In this document: positions 56,096-64,000 of the stretch, in pieces
Layout of the letters: each line of letters opens with the position of its first letter
How positions within the stretch are numbered: the first letter of the stretch is position 1
Origin: Brenneria rubrifaciens
GTDB lineage: Bacteria > Pseudomonadota > Gammaproteobacteria > Enterobacterales > Enterobacteriaceae
Length of the DNA stretch: 64,000 nucleotides
NCBI RefSeq assembly: GCF_005484945.1
Contig: NZ_CP034035.1
Span: forward strand, 372,001-436,000
Reading direction: 5' to 3'
Position numbers and translations under genes: made by a program
Notes under the pieces: generated by a model
Told to the model about the DNA's origin: nothing
Seen by the model: only the letters and a program-made list of their open reading frames with translations
Databases searched by the model: none

Positions 56096-57892
56096 TCAAT
56101 CTTCACAATAAATTAAAGGGATAGCATTTGTCTCCTTTACTGCATGTGAAAAAGATGAAAGTATCCATAAAAGCTGCGTGATATGACCATTCACTTTCTC
56201 TCCTTTCTGTATCTTTTTAAATTCTGTAGTTATTGCACTTTTCGAAATAAAAGAACAACTCAAAATGCATTTCCTGTGTAGCTTATAGTCTTTAAGCATT
56301 TCCGTCATATATGCATCAAAGACAACAATATTTCCTTTCCGGGCTCTTTTTATCTGCGTAGGACCCTTGGTAGAGTTGTAATTTAACGATAGCTTGTCAT
56401 GTATCTTTTTAGTCAAATCCGCTTGGCTAAAGTTAAGATAACCTAAGTTTTTAACCGCCTGACCTATAACATCATGAAGATTGCTCGCTGATGTGCTCTT
56501 CGGACCATGTTTAGAATGAATGAAATTAATACAAGAATCTTTTTTATTAAAGGTTATATGATCTGCCCACTCAGTGCCCAAATCATCACAGAAAACATAA
56601 TCATCATGTTTATGTTTATTTTCAACTAAATAAAACATTGAATCTCTTGAAAAATTAGCACTATTTCTTCTGAAACTACCTTTTTCGGTCTTCACTAGGC
56701 TCATGTTTTTCACTGGGGTTAACATATCAAGTATGCTATTTATCTCAGAAATTCCTGAATCATCTTGAAAACAGTTACCTATGAAATACATGTATCGAGG
56801 ATCATTAAAAGTAATGCTGTAAAAACCATTCTTTATTATATAGCTTTGTAATGTTACGTCACTGCCTGAGATATTGACTTTGAGTGATCTCAAAAAGGAT
56901 GAGTCAAACGTCAATGTTTTATTATTAACTCTGATGAATGCTTTCCCTAAAACTTTCGAGATTCTTTTGTCTGAATTTATAGTGTAAACTCGCTCAAGAT
57001 GCTTAAATAACATATTCATCTGGCTAGCATTAAGAACTGTATCTTTCCCTTTCTTATTAACATATTTAATTTGAATGCTATCTTCGATAAGCTGATCATA
57101 TAAGGATGCGCTCTCGATTAAAATTGCATTGGGTGATGTGACCTCCAAAACATCCTGAAGATTCTTTTGTTTTGCAAAAGCATCAAGAAAATCTTTTTCA
57201 CCGCTGCCATCTTTTATTAGCAATAGTTGATTGTAAACCCACAAAGCTAAATCATCAAAATTCACTCTATGAGAAGATTCAACTAGCCTTCCTGTTCCAG
57301 ATATAGTCCTTACAATAGAACCTTGACGATACTTTAAAAATAAGGGTATAGATCTACCAGCAGCATGAGTTGAAAAAGTGCCCTTAAGATCTGCTGCTTC
57401 GTAAGAACGGTTTCTAATAGCTTTTTCTGATACAGTCATGTTTCTCATAGATATTCTTTGGAAAGATACATCAGAGTCGTTGAAAGTATCAGCGATCATT
57501 GCACTCGTAATTAGATCAAAGTTCATTTCAATTTTATCAGTGATATTTGCACAGCTTTTTTTAATTATGCAAATGTGGTCATCAAACTCGAAAATAATTA
57601 TGAAAGCATAGATCCGATCATATAACCCTTCTTCTTCTATCTCTTTTCTTATGAAGTAAACTGGTCTTATAGTAGGGAATATCTTAATGGAATATCGATA
57701 CTGAATATCGTTGTCAATAAATGTACGAATATCTCTAAATTTATTTAAAATGTAGCCGTGTTCTGGCTCTATATTATCGTCAGCTACGTTGAAAATATCT
57801 AAAATAACATTTTCATTCGCGGATCGTAGAGGATCATCATTCTTAATTTTATAAAATTGAACATTTTTGGTTAATTCTAATTTTTCAAGCAT
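56096..57892 (-). CDS. 598-residue AT-rich protein of unknown function, defence candidate
   Basis: A single long intact frame, clearly lower in GC than its neighbours, which suggests recent transfer. The N-terminal 400 residues carry no motif I know (YGYILNKFRDIRTFID, RYMYFIGNCFQDDSG). The C-terminal part has CDDLGTEWADHI, then CINFIHSKHGPKSTSASNLHDVIGQAVKNLGYL. The spacing of the acidic residues, HSK and the following helix resembles PD-(D/E)XK-type domains in large proteins of sporadic distribution. It stands alone between an IS66 remnant and an IS911-like element. A role in defence is my inference. Confidence 0.7.
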   Translation of the reverse strand: MLEKLELTKNVQFYKIKNDDPLRSANENVILDIFNVADDNIEPEHGYILNKFRDIRTFIDNDIQYRYSIKIFPTIRPVYFIRKEIEEEGLYDRIYAFIIIFEFDDHICIIKKSCANITDKIEMNFDLITSAMIADTFNDSDVSFQRISMRNMTVSEKAIRNRSYEAADLKGTFSTHAAGRSIPLFLKYRQGSIVRTISGTGRLVESSHRVNFDDLALWVYNQLLLIKDGSGEKDFLDAFAKQKNLQDVLEVTSPNAILIESASLYDQLIEDSIQIKYVNKKGKDTVLNASQMNMLFKHLERVYTINSDKRISKVLGKAFIRVNNKTLTFDSSFLRSLKVNISGSDVTLQSYIIKNGFYSITFNDPRYMYFIGNCFQDDSGISEINSILDMLTPVKNMSLVKTEKGSFRRNSANFSRDSMFYLVENKHKHDDYVFCDDLGTEWADHITFNKKDSCINFIHSKHGPKSTSASNLHDVIGQAVKNLGYLNFSQADLTKKIHDKLSLNYNSTKGPTQIKRARKGNIVVFDAYMTEMLKDYKLHRKCILSCSFISKSAITTEFKKIQKGEKVNGHITQLLWILSSFSHAVKETNAIPLIYCED

Positions 57893-58165
57893 TGCTGCAC
57901 CTTTACGAGCAAATATCGCTAAGTTAAGTCTAATTATGTGTTTGGTTCATTATTTAATCTAACTCATTAGCATCGCTTTATCAATTGTCAACCATTACTA
58001 ATGATGGTACTGCCATGTCAGATGGACTTACGATAGATTTTCAAAGTCTTGTTTCTTCATTGCACTGCTTCGTGCTACACACAGCCTTGGTGTATGTATC
58101 TCGGTAAACCAGCCCATTAATTTTTAGAAATTTTTTGGCATGCTAATGTTCCCTAGTTGAAGTGG

Positions 58166-59334
<1,169 letters not shown>

Positions 59335-59462
59335 TGGAGCACCTGTGTTGTTCTGAGGTGAGCATATCACCTCTGTTCAGGTGGCCAAATTCAGTGTGCC
59401 ACTTCAAGTCGGGGGCGAGCAGCGCTATGTTTAGGGTTCTATACGAATACACTTGATGCCTT

Positions 59463-59768
59463 TCAAATCCCCCAAAACATAAGATTAATAGCATCCTTAA
59501 TCTCATCGGCATACTCGCCAAGATCCGCGATAGTTTCACCCATGACTTCAACGGAAACGCTTGATAGTTCAGTGGTCATCAGCCGATAATTTTCGCCGTT
59601 GATGCGGAGTCGAGGGAACAGTGTCTTATTCACTTTCTCAGACATGTGATGCGATTCGATAAGCGGAATGACCATGCGCCGTTTTGGTGTATCGACAATA
59701 TCACTTTGCACATCAACAAACATTTTGTAATGACTGACGCGTTTGTATTGGTAAACAATGAATTGCAT
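59463..59768 (-). CDS. ccdB: CcdB-type gyrase toxin
   Basis: This 101-residue protein is exactly the length of F-plasmid CcdB. It starts [10 protein letters not shown] and contains [19 protein letters not shown] and the C-terminal AINLMFWGI, where the last Trp-Gly-Ile contacts gyrase. It poisons DNA gyrase and is neutralised by the antitoxin encoded just upstream. The ATG at 59768 lies 2 bp after the antitoxin stop; an alternative GTG at 59774 would overlap it. Confidence 0.95.
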   Translation of the reverse strand: MQFIVYQYKRVSHYKMFVDVQSDIVDTPKRRMVIPLIESHHMSEKVNKTLFPRLRINGENYRLMTTELSSVSVEVMGETIADLGEYADEIKDAINLMFWGI

Positions 59769-59770
59769 GA

Positions 59771-59989
59771 TCACCAGTTCCTGTTTTCATCCGAAAAGGA
59801 ACCATTCTGTGCGATAAATCTGGCGACTTCTTCCATCCCTTCGCGGTTTTCCTTCTTCCATTCCTCAGCCTTTATACGGCGGGCTTCCTTGCCAATGACG
59901 TCATTTACCAGACCAGAAATGTTGACTCCGGCAGCACTCAGAACCTGATAATTGTCTTTGTCCACGGTAACGCTAACGCGGTGTTTCAT
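59771..59989 (-). CDS. ccdA: CcdA-type antitoxin
   Basis: This 72-residue protein has the N-terminal ribbon-helix-helix ([31 protein letters not shown]) and the C-terminal unfolded, Glu/Lys-rich toxin-binding tail ending DENRNW. The length equals that of plasmid CcdA. It should repress its own promoter together with CcdB. Chromosomal copies are common in enterobacterial islands. Confidence 0.95.
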   Translation of the reverse strand: MKHRVSVTVDKDNYQVLSAAGVNISGLVNDVIGKEARRIKAEEWKKENREGMEEVARFIAQNGSFSDENRNW

Positions 59990-60229
59990 GATAGAGATCC
60001 TCTTTTGTGTATACTTTGAGTATATACTCCAGGTGAGTATTCAGCAATTAACCAAGAGGTAGCGTTGTATTCCGGGGTACGTGACTAGTCAGTAATCTGG
60101 CAGGTTTGATATCTGTTGGCTCGTTAGAAATATCGAGCCAACGATAGCAATACTAACTGGATGGCTGAATCGATCAGAAATCGAAACTGGTTTTTCCCTG
60201 TTGTTGGCACTTGAACTCAGTAGTAATTG

Positions 60230-60511
60230 TTAGTCATCTAATTGTTTTTTCGTCCGAATTTCTCGAGGGATTAACCGTCCTTGCGTATCGAAATAACGAT
60301 TCGGCCAGATTTCACTGGCTGGGATCCCCAGCGCTTCTGCGATGAGCAGTTCACCTTTCGGCCATGGTCGGGTAAGCGCATTTGCCAGTGTTGATGAGCT
60401 AAGCCCAGCTGCGCGTGATACGGCTGCCAGCGTAGTATTACGTTTGCGAAGAGCTGCAATGATGTCGGCAGGATGCCAGTCCATTCGCTGATCTTGTTGT
60501 GCAATGTTCAT
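60230..60511 (-). CDS. Ner/SfsB-like HTH regulator
   Basis: This 93-residue protein, MDWHPADIIAALRKRNTTLAAVSRAAGLSSSTLANALTRPWPKGE and GIPASEIWPNRY, is typical of the Ner/Nlp family from Mu-like phages and enterobacteria. These bind DNA and repress early transcription. It diverges from a duplicated pair of XRE regulators, so cross-regulation across the AT-rich gap (60512-60659) is likely. The ATG at 60511 is used; an in-frame ATG nine residues later is possible. Confidence 0.9.
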   Translation of the reverse strand: MNIAQQDQRMDWHPADIIAALRKRNTTLAAVSRAAGLSSSTLANALTRPWPKGELLIAEALGIPASEIWPNRYFDTQGRLIPREIRTKKQLDD

Positions 60512-60659
60512 ACTTCTTCCCCTCTTAGATTTAAACTTTACTTCCTCTAGTAAATGATAACTTTATTTTAGATGAAAAAACAACCAAAAATAAAGTTAAA
60601 ATTTACTAAGGAAAGAAATCATTCAAGAGAGCCTTATCAAGAGCGGCGATAATCGTTCT

Positions 60660-60974
60660 ATGTCGATCAGTAATGTGGATAACGCTGTGATTGGTAAGCG
60701 ATTAAGATTGACCCGAGTGGACAAGGGATTAAAACAGGCGGAGCTTGGTTGCCTCGCTGGTCTGGATGAAGAAACGGCGAGTTCTCGCGTGAGTCAATAC
60801 GAGAGGGAAGTCAGTTCGCCGGATTTTGGTCTGGTCTGCCGGTTCGCGGCGGTGCTGGACGTGCCGGAAGCTTATTTCTATGCCGTCGATGACGATCTTG
60901 CTACATTGATTTTGCAATATCACCGTTTCAGAAAAGCCAACCCTAACTCCACTCTACTAATCACACCTCTGTGA
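60660..60974 (+). CDS. XRE-family regulator, first of a tandem duplicate pair
   Basis: This 104-residue protein has a single HTH of the XRE type (IGKRLRLTRVDKGLKQAELG... SSRVSQYEREVSSPDFGLVC) and a C-terminal tail (AYFYAVDDDLATLILQYHRF). It is related to small phage/plasmid regulators in enterobacteria. It is nearly identical to the next gene, 501 bp downstream. AAGAGCGGCGATAATCG precedes the ATG, without a strong ribosome site. Confidence 0.88.
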   Translation: MSISNVDNAVIGKRLRLTRVDKGLKQAELGCLAGLDEETASSRVSQYEREVSSPDFGLVCRFAAVLDVPEAYFYAVDDDLATLILQYHRFRKANPNSTLLITPL

Positions 60975-61160
60975 GGTTGATATCCCAACTGGTTCTCGGC
61001 GTTCAATCTTTATGCGTTTTCTCTCTTTAATTTAATTATTACTTCTCCGAATAAATTATTTCTCTATTTTTGTGTAAAAAACAACCCAAATTAAATTTAA
61101 AGTTCATTCAGAAAAGAAATGCTTCATGAAGCAAGTATAGGGAGCGGCGATAATCGGCTT

Positions 61161-61475
61161 ATGTTAGTCAGCGAAGCAGGTAACATCGTGATTGGTAAGC
61201 GATTAAGGTTAGCCCGAGTAAATAAGGGATTAAAACAGGCGGAGCTCGGTTGCCTCGCTGGACTGGATGAGGAAACGGCAAGTTCTCGCGTGAGTCAATA
61301 CGAGAGAGAAGTCAGTTCGCCGGATTTTGGTCTGGTCTGCCGGTTCGCAGAGGTGCTGGACGTACCGGAAGCCTATTTCTATGCTGTGGACGATGATCTG
61401 GCGACGTTAATTTTGCAGTACCATCGTTATAAGAAAACTAATCCTAATTCAACGCTTTTGATTACTCCGCAATAG
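61161..61475 (+). CDS. XRE-family regulator, second copy
   Basis: This 104-residue protein differs from the upstream copy at about a dozen positions, mostly at both ends; the HTH recognition region is the same. The ATG at 61161 corresponds exactly to the start of the first copy; a 14-residue upstream extension (from 61119) exists only here. Both copies are intact, which suggests recent duplication or functional divergence in DNA binding or in the effector tail. Confidence 0.88.
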   Translation: MLVSEAGNIVIGKRLRLARVNKGLKQAELGCLAGLDEETASSRVSQYEREVSSPDFGLVCRFAEVLDVPEAYFYAVDDDLATLILQYHRYKKTNPNSTLLITPQ

Positions 61476-62075
61476 TTGATTTATAAGATATTGGTATGGA
61501 TAGATGTTTTATTCTTTGGCATAAAGATCAACAAGATACTGTTTAATATAAATCATTCATTCAGCGTTGCGTTTTTCAAAAAACCGGGCTTTGTCCTACG
61601 GCAATGTGGCTTTCCCGTTGCGATTCTCCCGATAATCCATACAACATCTTGTTTCTGCGGCATGGTTTCTCACTCACAGGAAGAGGATTAGTCAACAAAC
61701 ATTCTCCCCGCCTCATTTTTAGTTTTTTGTTTCTGTGCCCGAGCTGTTGGCGTAATGTCCCTCCCGCAACACACTGTCTGTGGACAGCCCGTGCTTCATG
61801 ACCTGCAAGAAGCGCCTGATATATCATGATGGTCGCCTTTTACCGGCAATGCCGCCTTTGAAAACTGCCGGGTCTGTCGCTGGATGGATTAAGGCTTCCT
61901 CATACTTCATTACTTTGTAATCAACCCCGCATTTAAACCCACTCTTCAACCAACAGGTGCATTCCGCTGATGCTTCGTTATTCGTGACGTTAAGGAGATT
62001 ATGATGAATCTGATTGATAATTGTACATCGCCAGTTAGTGGTGTTATATTAAAATATAATATCCGGAGGTGTTCT
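61476..62075. other. intergenic stretch before the second toxin-antitoxin module
   Basis: No gene is supported. The left part is AT-rich. The right part holds one copy of a repeat (61775-61870) and, just before 62076, the promoter region of the module with a TATAATAT word near 62055. Confidence 0.5.
61775..61870. repeat. direct repeat flanking the ChpS/ChpB-type module, left copy
   Basis: TGTCTGTGGACA.., GCTTCATGACCTGCAAGAAG, ..GGTCGCC.., ACCGGCAATGCC.. and TGAAAACTGCCG recur in the same order at 62821-62914. The best-conserved block is the 20 bases around CATGACCTGCAAGAAGC. Confidence 0.8.
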
Positions 62076-62333
62076 ATGTATACCACTCGTCTGAAAAAAG
62101 TCGGAGGATCTGTCATGCTGGCAGTGCCTCCCGCCGTGCTGAAAACGCTGGATTTGTCGCCGGATAGTGAGGTCGGTGTGACCGTTGATAATGGCTGCCT
62201 GATTATTGAGCCTCAAAAACGGCCTCACTATTCGCTTGCCGAACTATTGGCGCAGTGCGATCCACATGCCGAAATAAGTGATGAAGAGCGGGAATGGATT
62301 GACGCGCCTGCCACAGGGAAGGAGATCCTGTAA
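62076..62333 (+). CDS. MazE/ChpS-type antitoxin
   Basis: This 85-residue AbrB-fold protein (TTRLKKVGGSVMLAVPPAVLKTLDLSPDSEVGVTVDNGCLIIEP) has an acidic C-terminal tail (DPHAEISDEEREW) that should occlude the toxin. The ATG at 62076 has CCGGAGGTG upstream. The stop codon directly abuts the toxin ATG. Confidence 0.92.
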   Translation: MYTTRLKKVGGSVMLAVPPAVLKTLDLSPDSEVGVTVDNGCLIIEPQKRPHYSLAELLAQCDPHAEISDEEREWIDAPATGKEIL

Positions 62334-62666
62334 ATGGACAGAGGGGAAATCTGGCTCGTGTCGCTTGATCCCACTGCCGGGCATGAGCAAAGCGGAAAAC
62401 GCCCGGTGCTTATCGTTTCACCGGCACCGTTTAACAAGATCACCCGGTTGCCTGTGGTTGTTCCTGTCACCAGTGGTGGAAACTTTGCCCGAACGGCTGG
62501 TTTTGCCGTTTCACTGGATGGCGCGGGAACGAAAACGACAGGTGTTGTTCGCTGTGACCAGCCCAGAACCATTGATATGGCAGCCAGAAACGGCAGAAGG
62601 CTGGAGCGTATCCCGGACAGTATCGTAAACGAGGTACTGGCCCGACTGGGGACAATCCTTAGCTGA
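62334..62666 (+). CDS. PemK/MazF/ChpB-family mRNA interferase toxin
   Basis: This 110-residue protein, DRGEIWLVSLDPTAGHEQSG, RPVLIVSPAPFNK, PVVVPVTSGGNFAR and GVVRCDQPRTIDM, matches the PemK/ChpB branch of MazF-like ribosome-independent endoribonucleases. The Arg in VRCDQPR and the Thr in VPVTSGG are at active-site positions. It is co-translated with the antitoxin (stop and start adjacent). Confidence 0.93.
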   Translation: MDRGEIWLVSLDPTAGHEQSGKRPVLIVSPAPFNKITRLPVVVPVTSGGNFARTAGFAVSLDGAGTKTTGVVRCDQPRTIDMAARNGRRLERIPDSIVNEVLARLGTILS

Positions 62667-62690
62667 TGGCGTTTTATGTTAACTGAACGG

Positions 62691-62709
62691 GGGCGCTGCA
62701 ATAGCGCCC
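62691..62709 (+). terminator. hairpin after the ChpB-type toxin gene
   Basis: GGGCGCT, GCAAT loop, AGCGCCC, followed by TTGCTTATTTG. A moderate terminator candidate 24 bp after the stop. Confidence 0.6.
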
Positions 62710-62820
62710 TTGCTTATTTGGGCGGAATGATGTCCCGGCAGCGAATAACCTTTTCTTCCTCAAGATAGTTTTTACTTTCAGCAATCGTGGCGACGATATA
62801 GGCTCTGCCATGCAATAGGT

Positions 62821-62914
62821 TGTCTGCGGACAACACCTACGCTTCATGACCTGCAAGAAGCGGCCTGACATGCAGGCTGGTCGCCGGATACGGCAATGCC
62901 CCTGAAAACTGCCG
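62821..62914. repeat. direct repeat flanking the ChpS/ChpB-type module, right copy
   Basis: Same order of conserved words as at 61775-61870, with the block GCTTCATGACCTGCAAGAAG identical. The two copies flank the toxin-antitoxin genes. Confidence 0.8.
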
Positions 62915-63474
62915 AACCGCATCGCGGTCGGGGTCATACGTTACACACGACAATTTATTGCCACTGCTTAACGCTGCCGGACATTTCCGGACCTGCTGAT
63001 TATCAGCACCTCTAACCTTTATGAACTGCGACCTGCCAAGACAGCGGCTTTGCTGTCGCGTGGCCGCAATCCTGCACCAGAATTTCAATTTTTAATCACT
63101 GCGCCAGTCCAGTGCGTCACTTTAACCGCGCCGAGCGGGAAAGTGACGCACCAACGCCCTTTCACTGCACCAGACAATTCAGCTGCGCCAACGCACGGCG
63201 GGATTCTGACACCGTGATTTCACCCACTTTCACTCACAGGAGAACTTGAACCGATACCGGAGGGGGATCAGGACGATCCGGGGGATAACCCGCGCAGGCG
63301 GGCGGCTGCTCAGAGAGCACAACCGAAGCCTCGCAACACCTCAACGGCTGCCGCCCCGGCGCTCAGGTATCGTTCGCAGCCCCGACCCATCATTCAGGGC
63401 TATCGGCCTACGCGCCGGGGAAGGTTGTATCTGTTTTGGATTTTGCGGCAATCATGAAAGGTGGACATGCAAAA

Positions 63475-64000
63475 ATGAGTCTTCTGGAGCAGGAAATGAA
63501 AACGCTGGCGCGACAGGCGGGCGGCAGTCATAAAACCGTTCATGACCGTATGGCGCTGGCTCAGCGATTTTGTGAGCGCTTACTGGGGCAGAATGTACAG
63601 ATCCGGCGGGTGGAGCAACTGAAAGCCCGACATATTGAGAGTTACGTTCGTGAACGGTTGGAACAGGGCATAACGAAACGCAGCCTGCAAAACGAAATGG
63701 CGGCGATCCGCTGTCTGCTGAAGCAGGCCGGACGCAGCAGGCTTGCAGCCAGTGAGCGGCTAAGTAACCGCTCACTGGGGCTGTCCGGCGCATCCCGCAA
63801 CGGCACCCGGCAGGCTATCACGGCAGAGCATTATCGGCAGGTGCTGGAAACCGTTCGTGCAAAAGACGCGGGAATGGCGGCGGCGCTGGAGCTTTCAAGG
63901 TTGATGGGATTGCGCTCTCAGGAAGCGGTGCAGTGTGCGCAATCGCTCAGAACATGGAAACAGGCGCTGGAGCGTGGTGAAATCCGGCTCACCGTGGTTT
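63475..64000 (+). CDS. integrase-domain protein, N-terminal 175 residues (cut by window edge)
   Basis: The ATG at 63475 opens SLLEQEMKTLARQAGGSHKT, then RHIESYVRERLEQG, NEMAAIRCLLKQAG and LMGLRSQEAVQCAQS. It aligns residue by residue with the protein encoded at 43712-44602, which gives the start, and is roughly 50 percent identical to it by eye. The frame is open to base 64000, so the catalytic C-terminus lies outside the window. It marks another mobile-element backbone of the same kind. Confidence 0.85.
   Translation, partial: MSLLEQEMKTLARQAGGSHKTVHDRMALAQRFCERLLGQNVQIRRVEQLKARHIESYVRERLEQGITKRSLQNEMAAIRCLLKQAGRSRLAASERLSNRSLGLSGASRNGTRQAITAEHYRQVLETVRAKDAGMAAALELSRLMGLRSQEAVQCAQSLRTWKQALERGEIRLTVV

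Larger units (their letters stand above)
62667..63474. other. stretch between toxin module and integrase-domain gene
   Basis: No gene is supported in 0.8 kb. It contains a terminator-like hairpin, the right copy of the short repeat (62821-62914) and GC-rich sequence with short inverted words. It resembles in character the non-coding DNA next to the related integrase gene at 43712-44602. Confidence 0.5.

Noticed and set aside
62674..63088. Minus-strand frames of 83-87 residues near the right repeat
   Set aside because: They cover the repeat and GC-rich non-coding DNA; no start signals or homology.

Overview
The window reads as chromosomal DNA of a plant-associated enterobacterium, most likely Pectobacteriaceae (Brenneria, Lonsdalea or Dickeya relatives). 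This is inference from the gene content: a catechol siderophore system, a clade-2 catalase, a levansucrase, an ERIC-type repeat, an IS911-like element and islands at tRNA-Phe-like attachment sequences. No genome comparison was possible.

Layout. 1-18930 is an iron-acquisition locus. A TonB-dependent receptor (cut by the window edge) and an MFS exporter run leftward. Divergent from them, across two Fur-box-like palindromes, is a seven-gene operon: isochorismate synthase, DHB-AMP ligase, isochorismatase/aryl carrier, NRPS (C-A-T), DHB dehydrogenase, a 2110-residue NRPS (dock-C-A-T-E-C-T) and a separate adenylation protein. The last module is split, and no thioesterase is encoded. 18979-19099 is an ERIC-like repeat, followed by katE (19378-21663).

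21742-25820 is a prophage remnant turned into a sugar-polymer locus: S24-type repressor, operator-like repeats, a Q antiterminator, a late-promoter-like site, two back-to-back terminators, a holin-like gene, then levansucrase behind a third terminator-like hairpin. 25821-33111 is a patchwork: a phytase-like secreted protein, a recombinase fragment, a frameshifted IS3-family element, a MerR/hydrolase pair, a broken MFS gene and a decayed P4-type integrase.

33274-50796 is bounded by two direct copies of a tRNA-Phe 3'-end-like sequence, with an intact integrase at its right end; I read it as a 17.5-kb island. Its core (33885-42176) is the most interesting part: an MFS exporter, a 213-residue protein of unknown family, two PhyH-family dioxygenases, a B12-type radical SAM enzyme, a TylF-family methyltransferase and, convergent, a complete second-type tyrosyl-tRNA synthetase. 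The simplest model is biosynthesis and export of a compound that inhibits TyrRS, with the extra synthetase as self-immunity. The rest of the island holds a frameshifted ATPase, an integrase-domain gene, a DUF29 gene, a structured non-coding stretch and an IS3-family element with a 4-bp target duplication.

50797-64000 is further accessory DNA: a TacAT-type module, a tightly overlapping three-gene operon with NdpA-like and nuclease-like members, a nested IS66 remnant, a 598-residue AT-rich unknown, an IS911-like element, ccdAB, a Ner-like regulator, a duplicated XRE regulator, a ChpS/ChpB-type module between two copies of a short repeat, and the start of a second integrase-domain gene cut by the window end.
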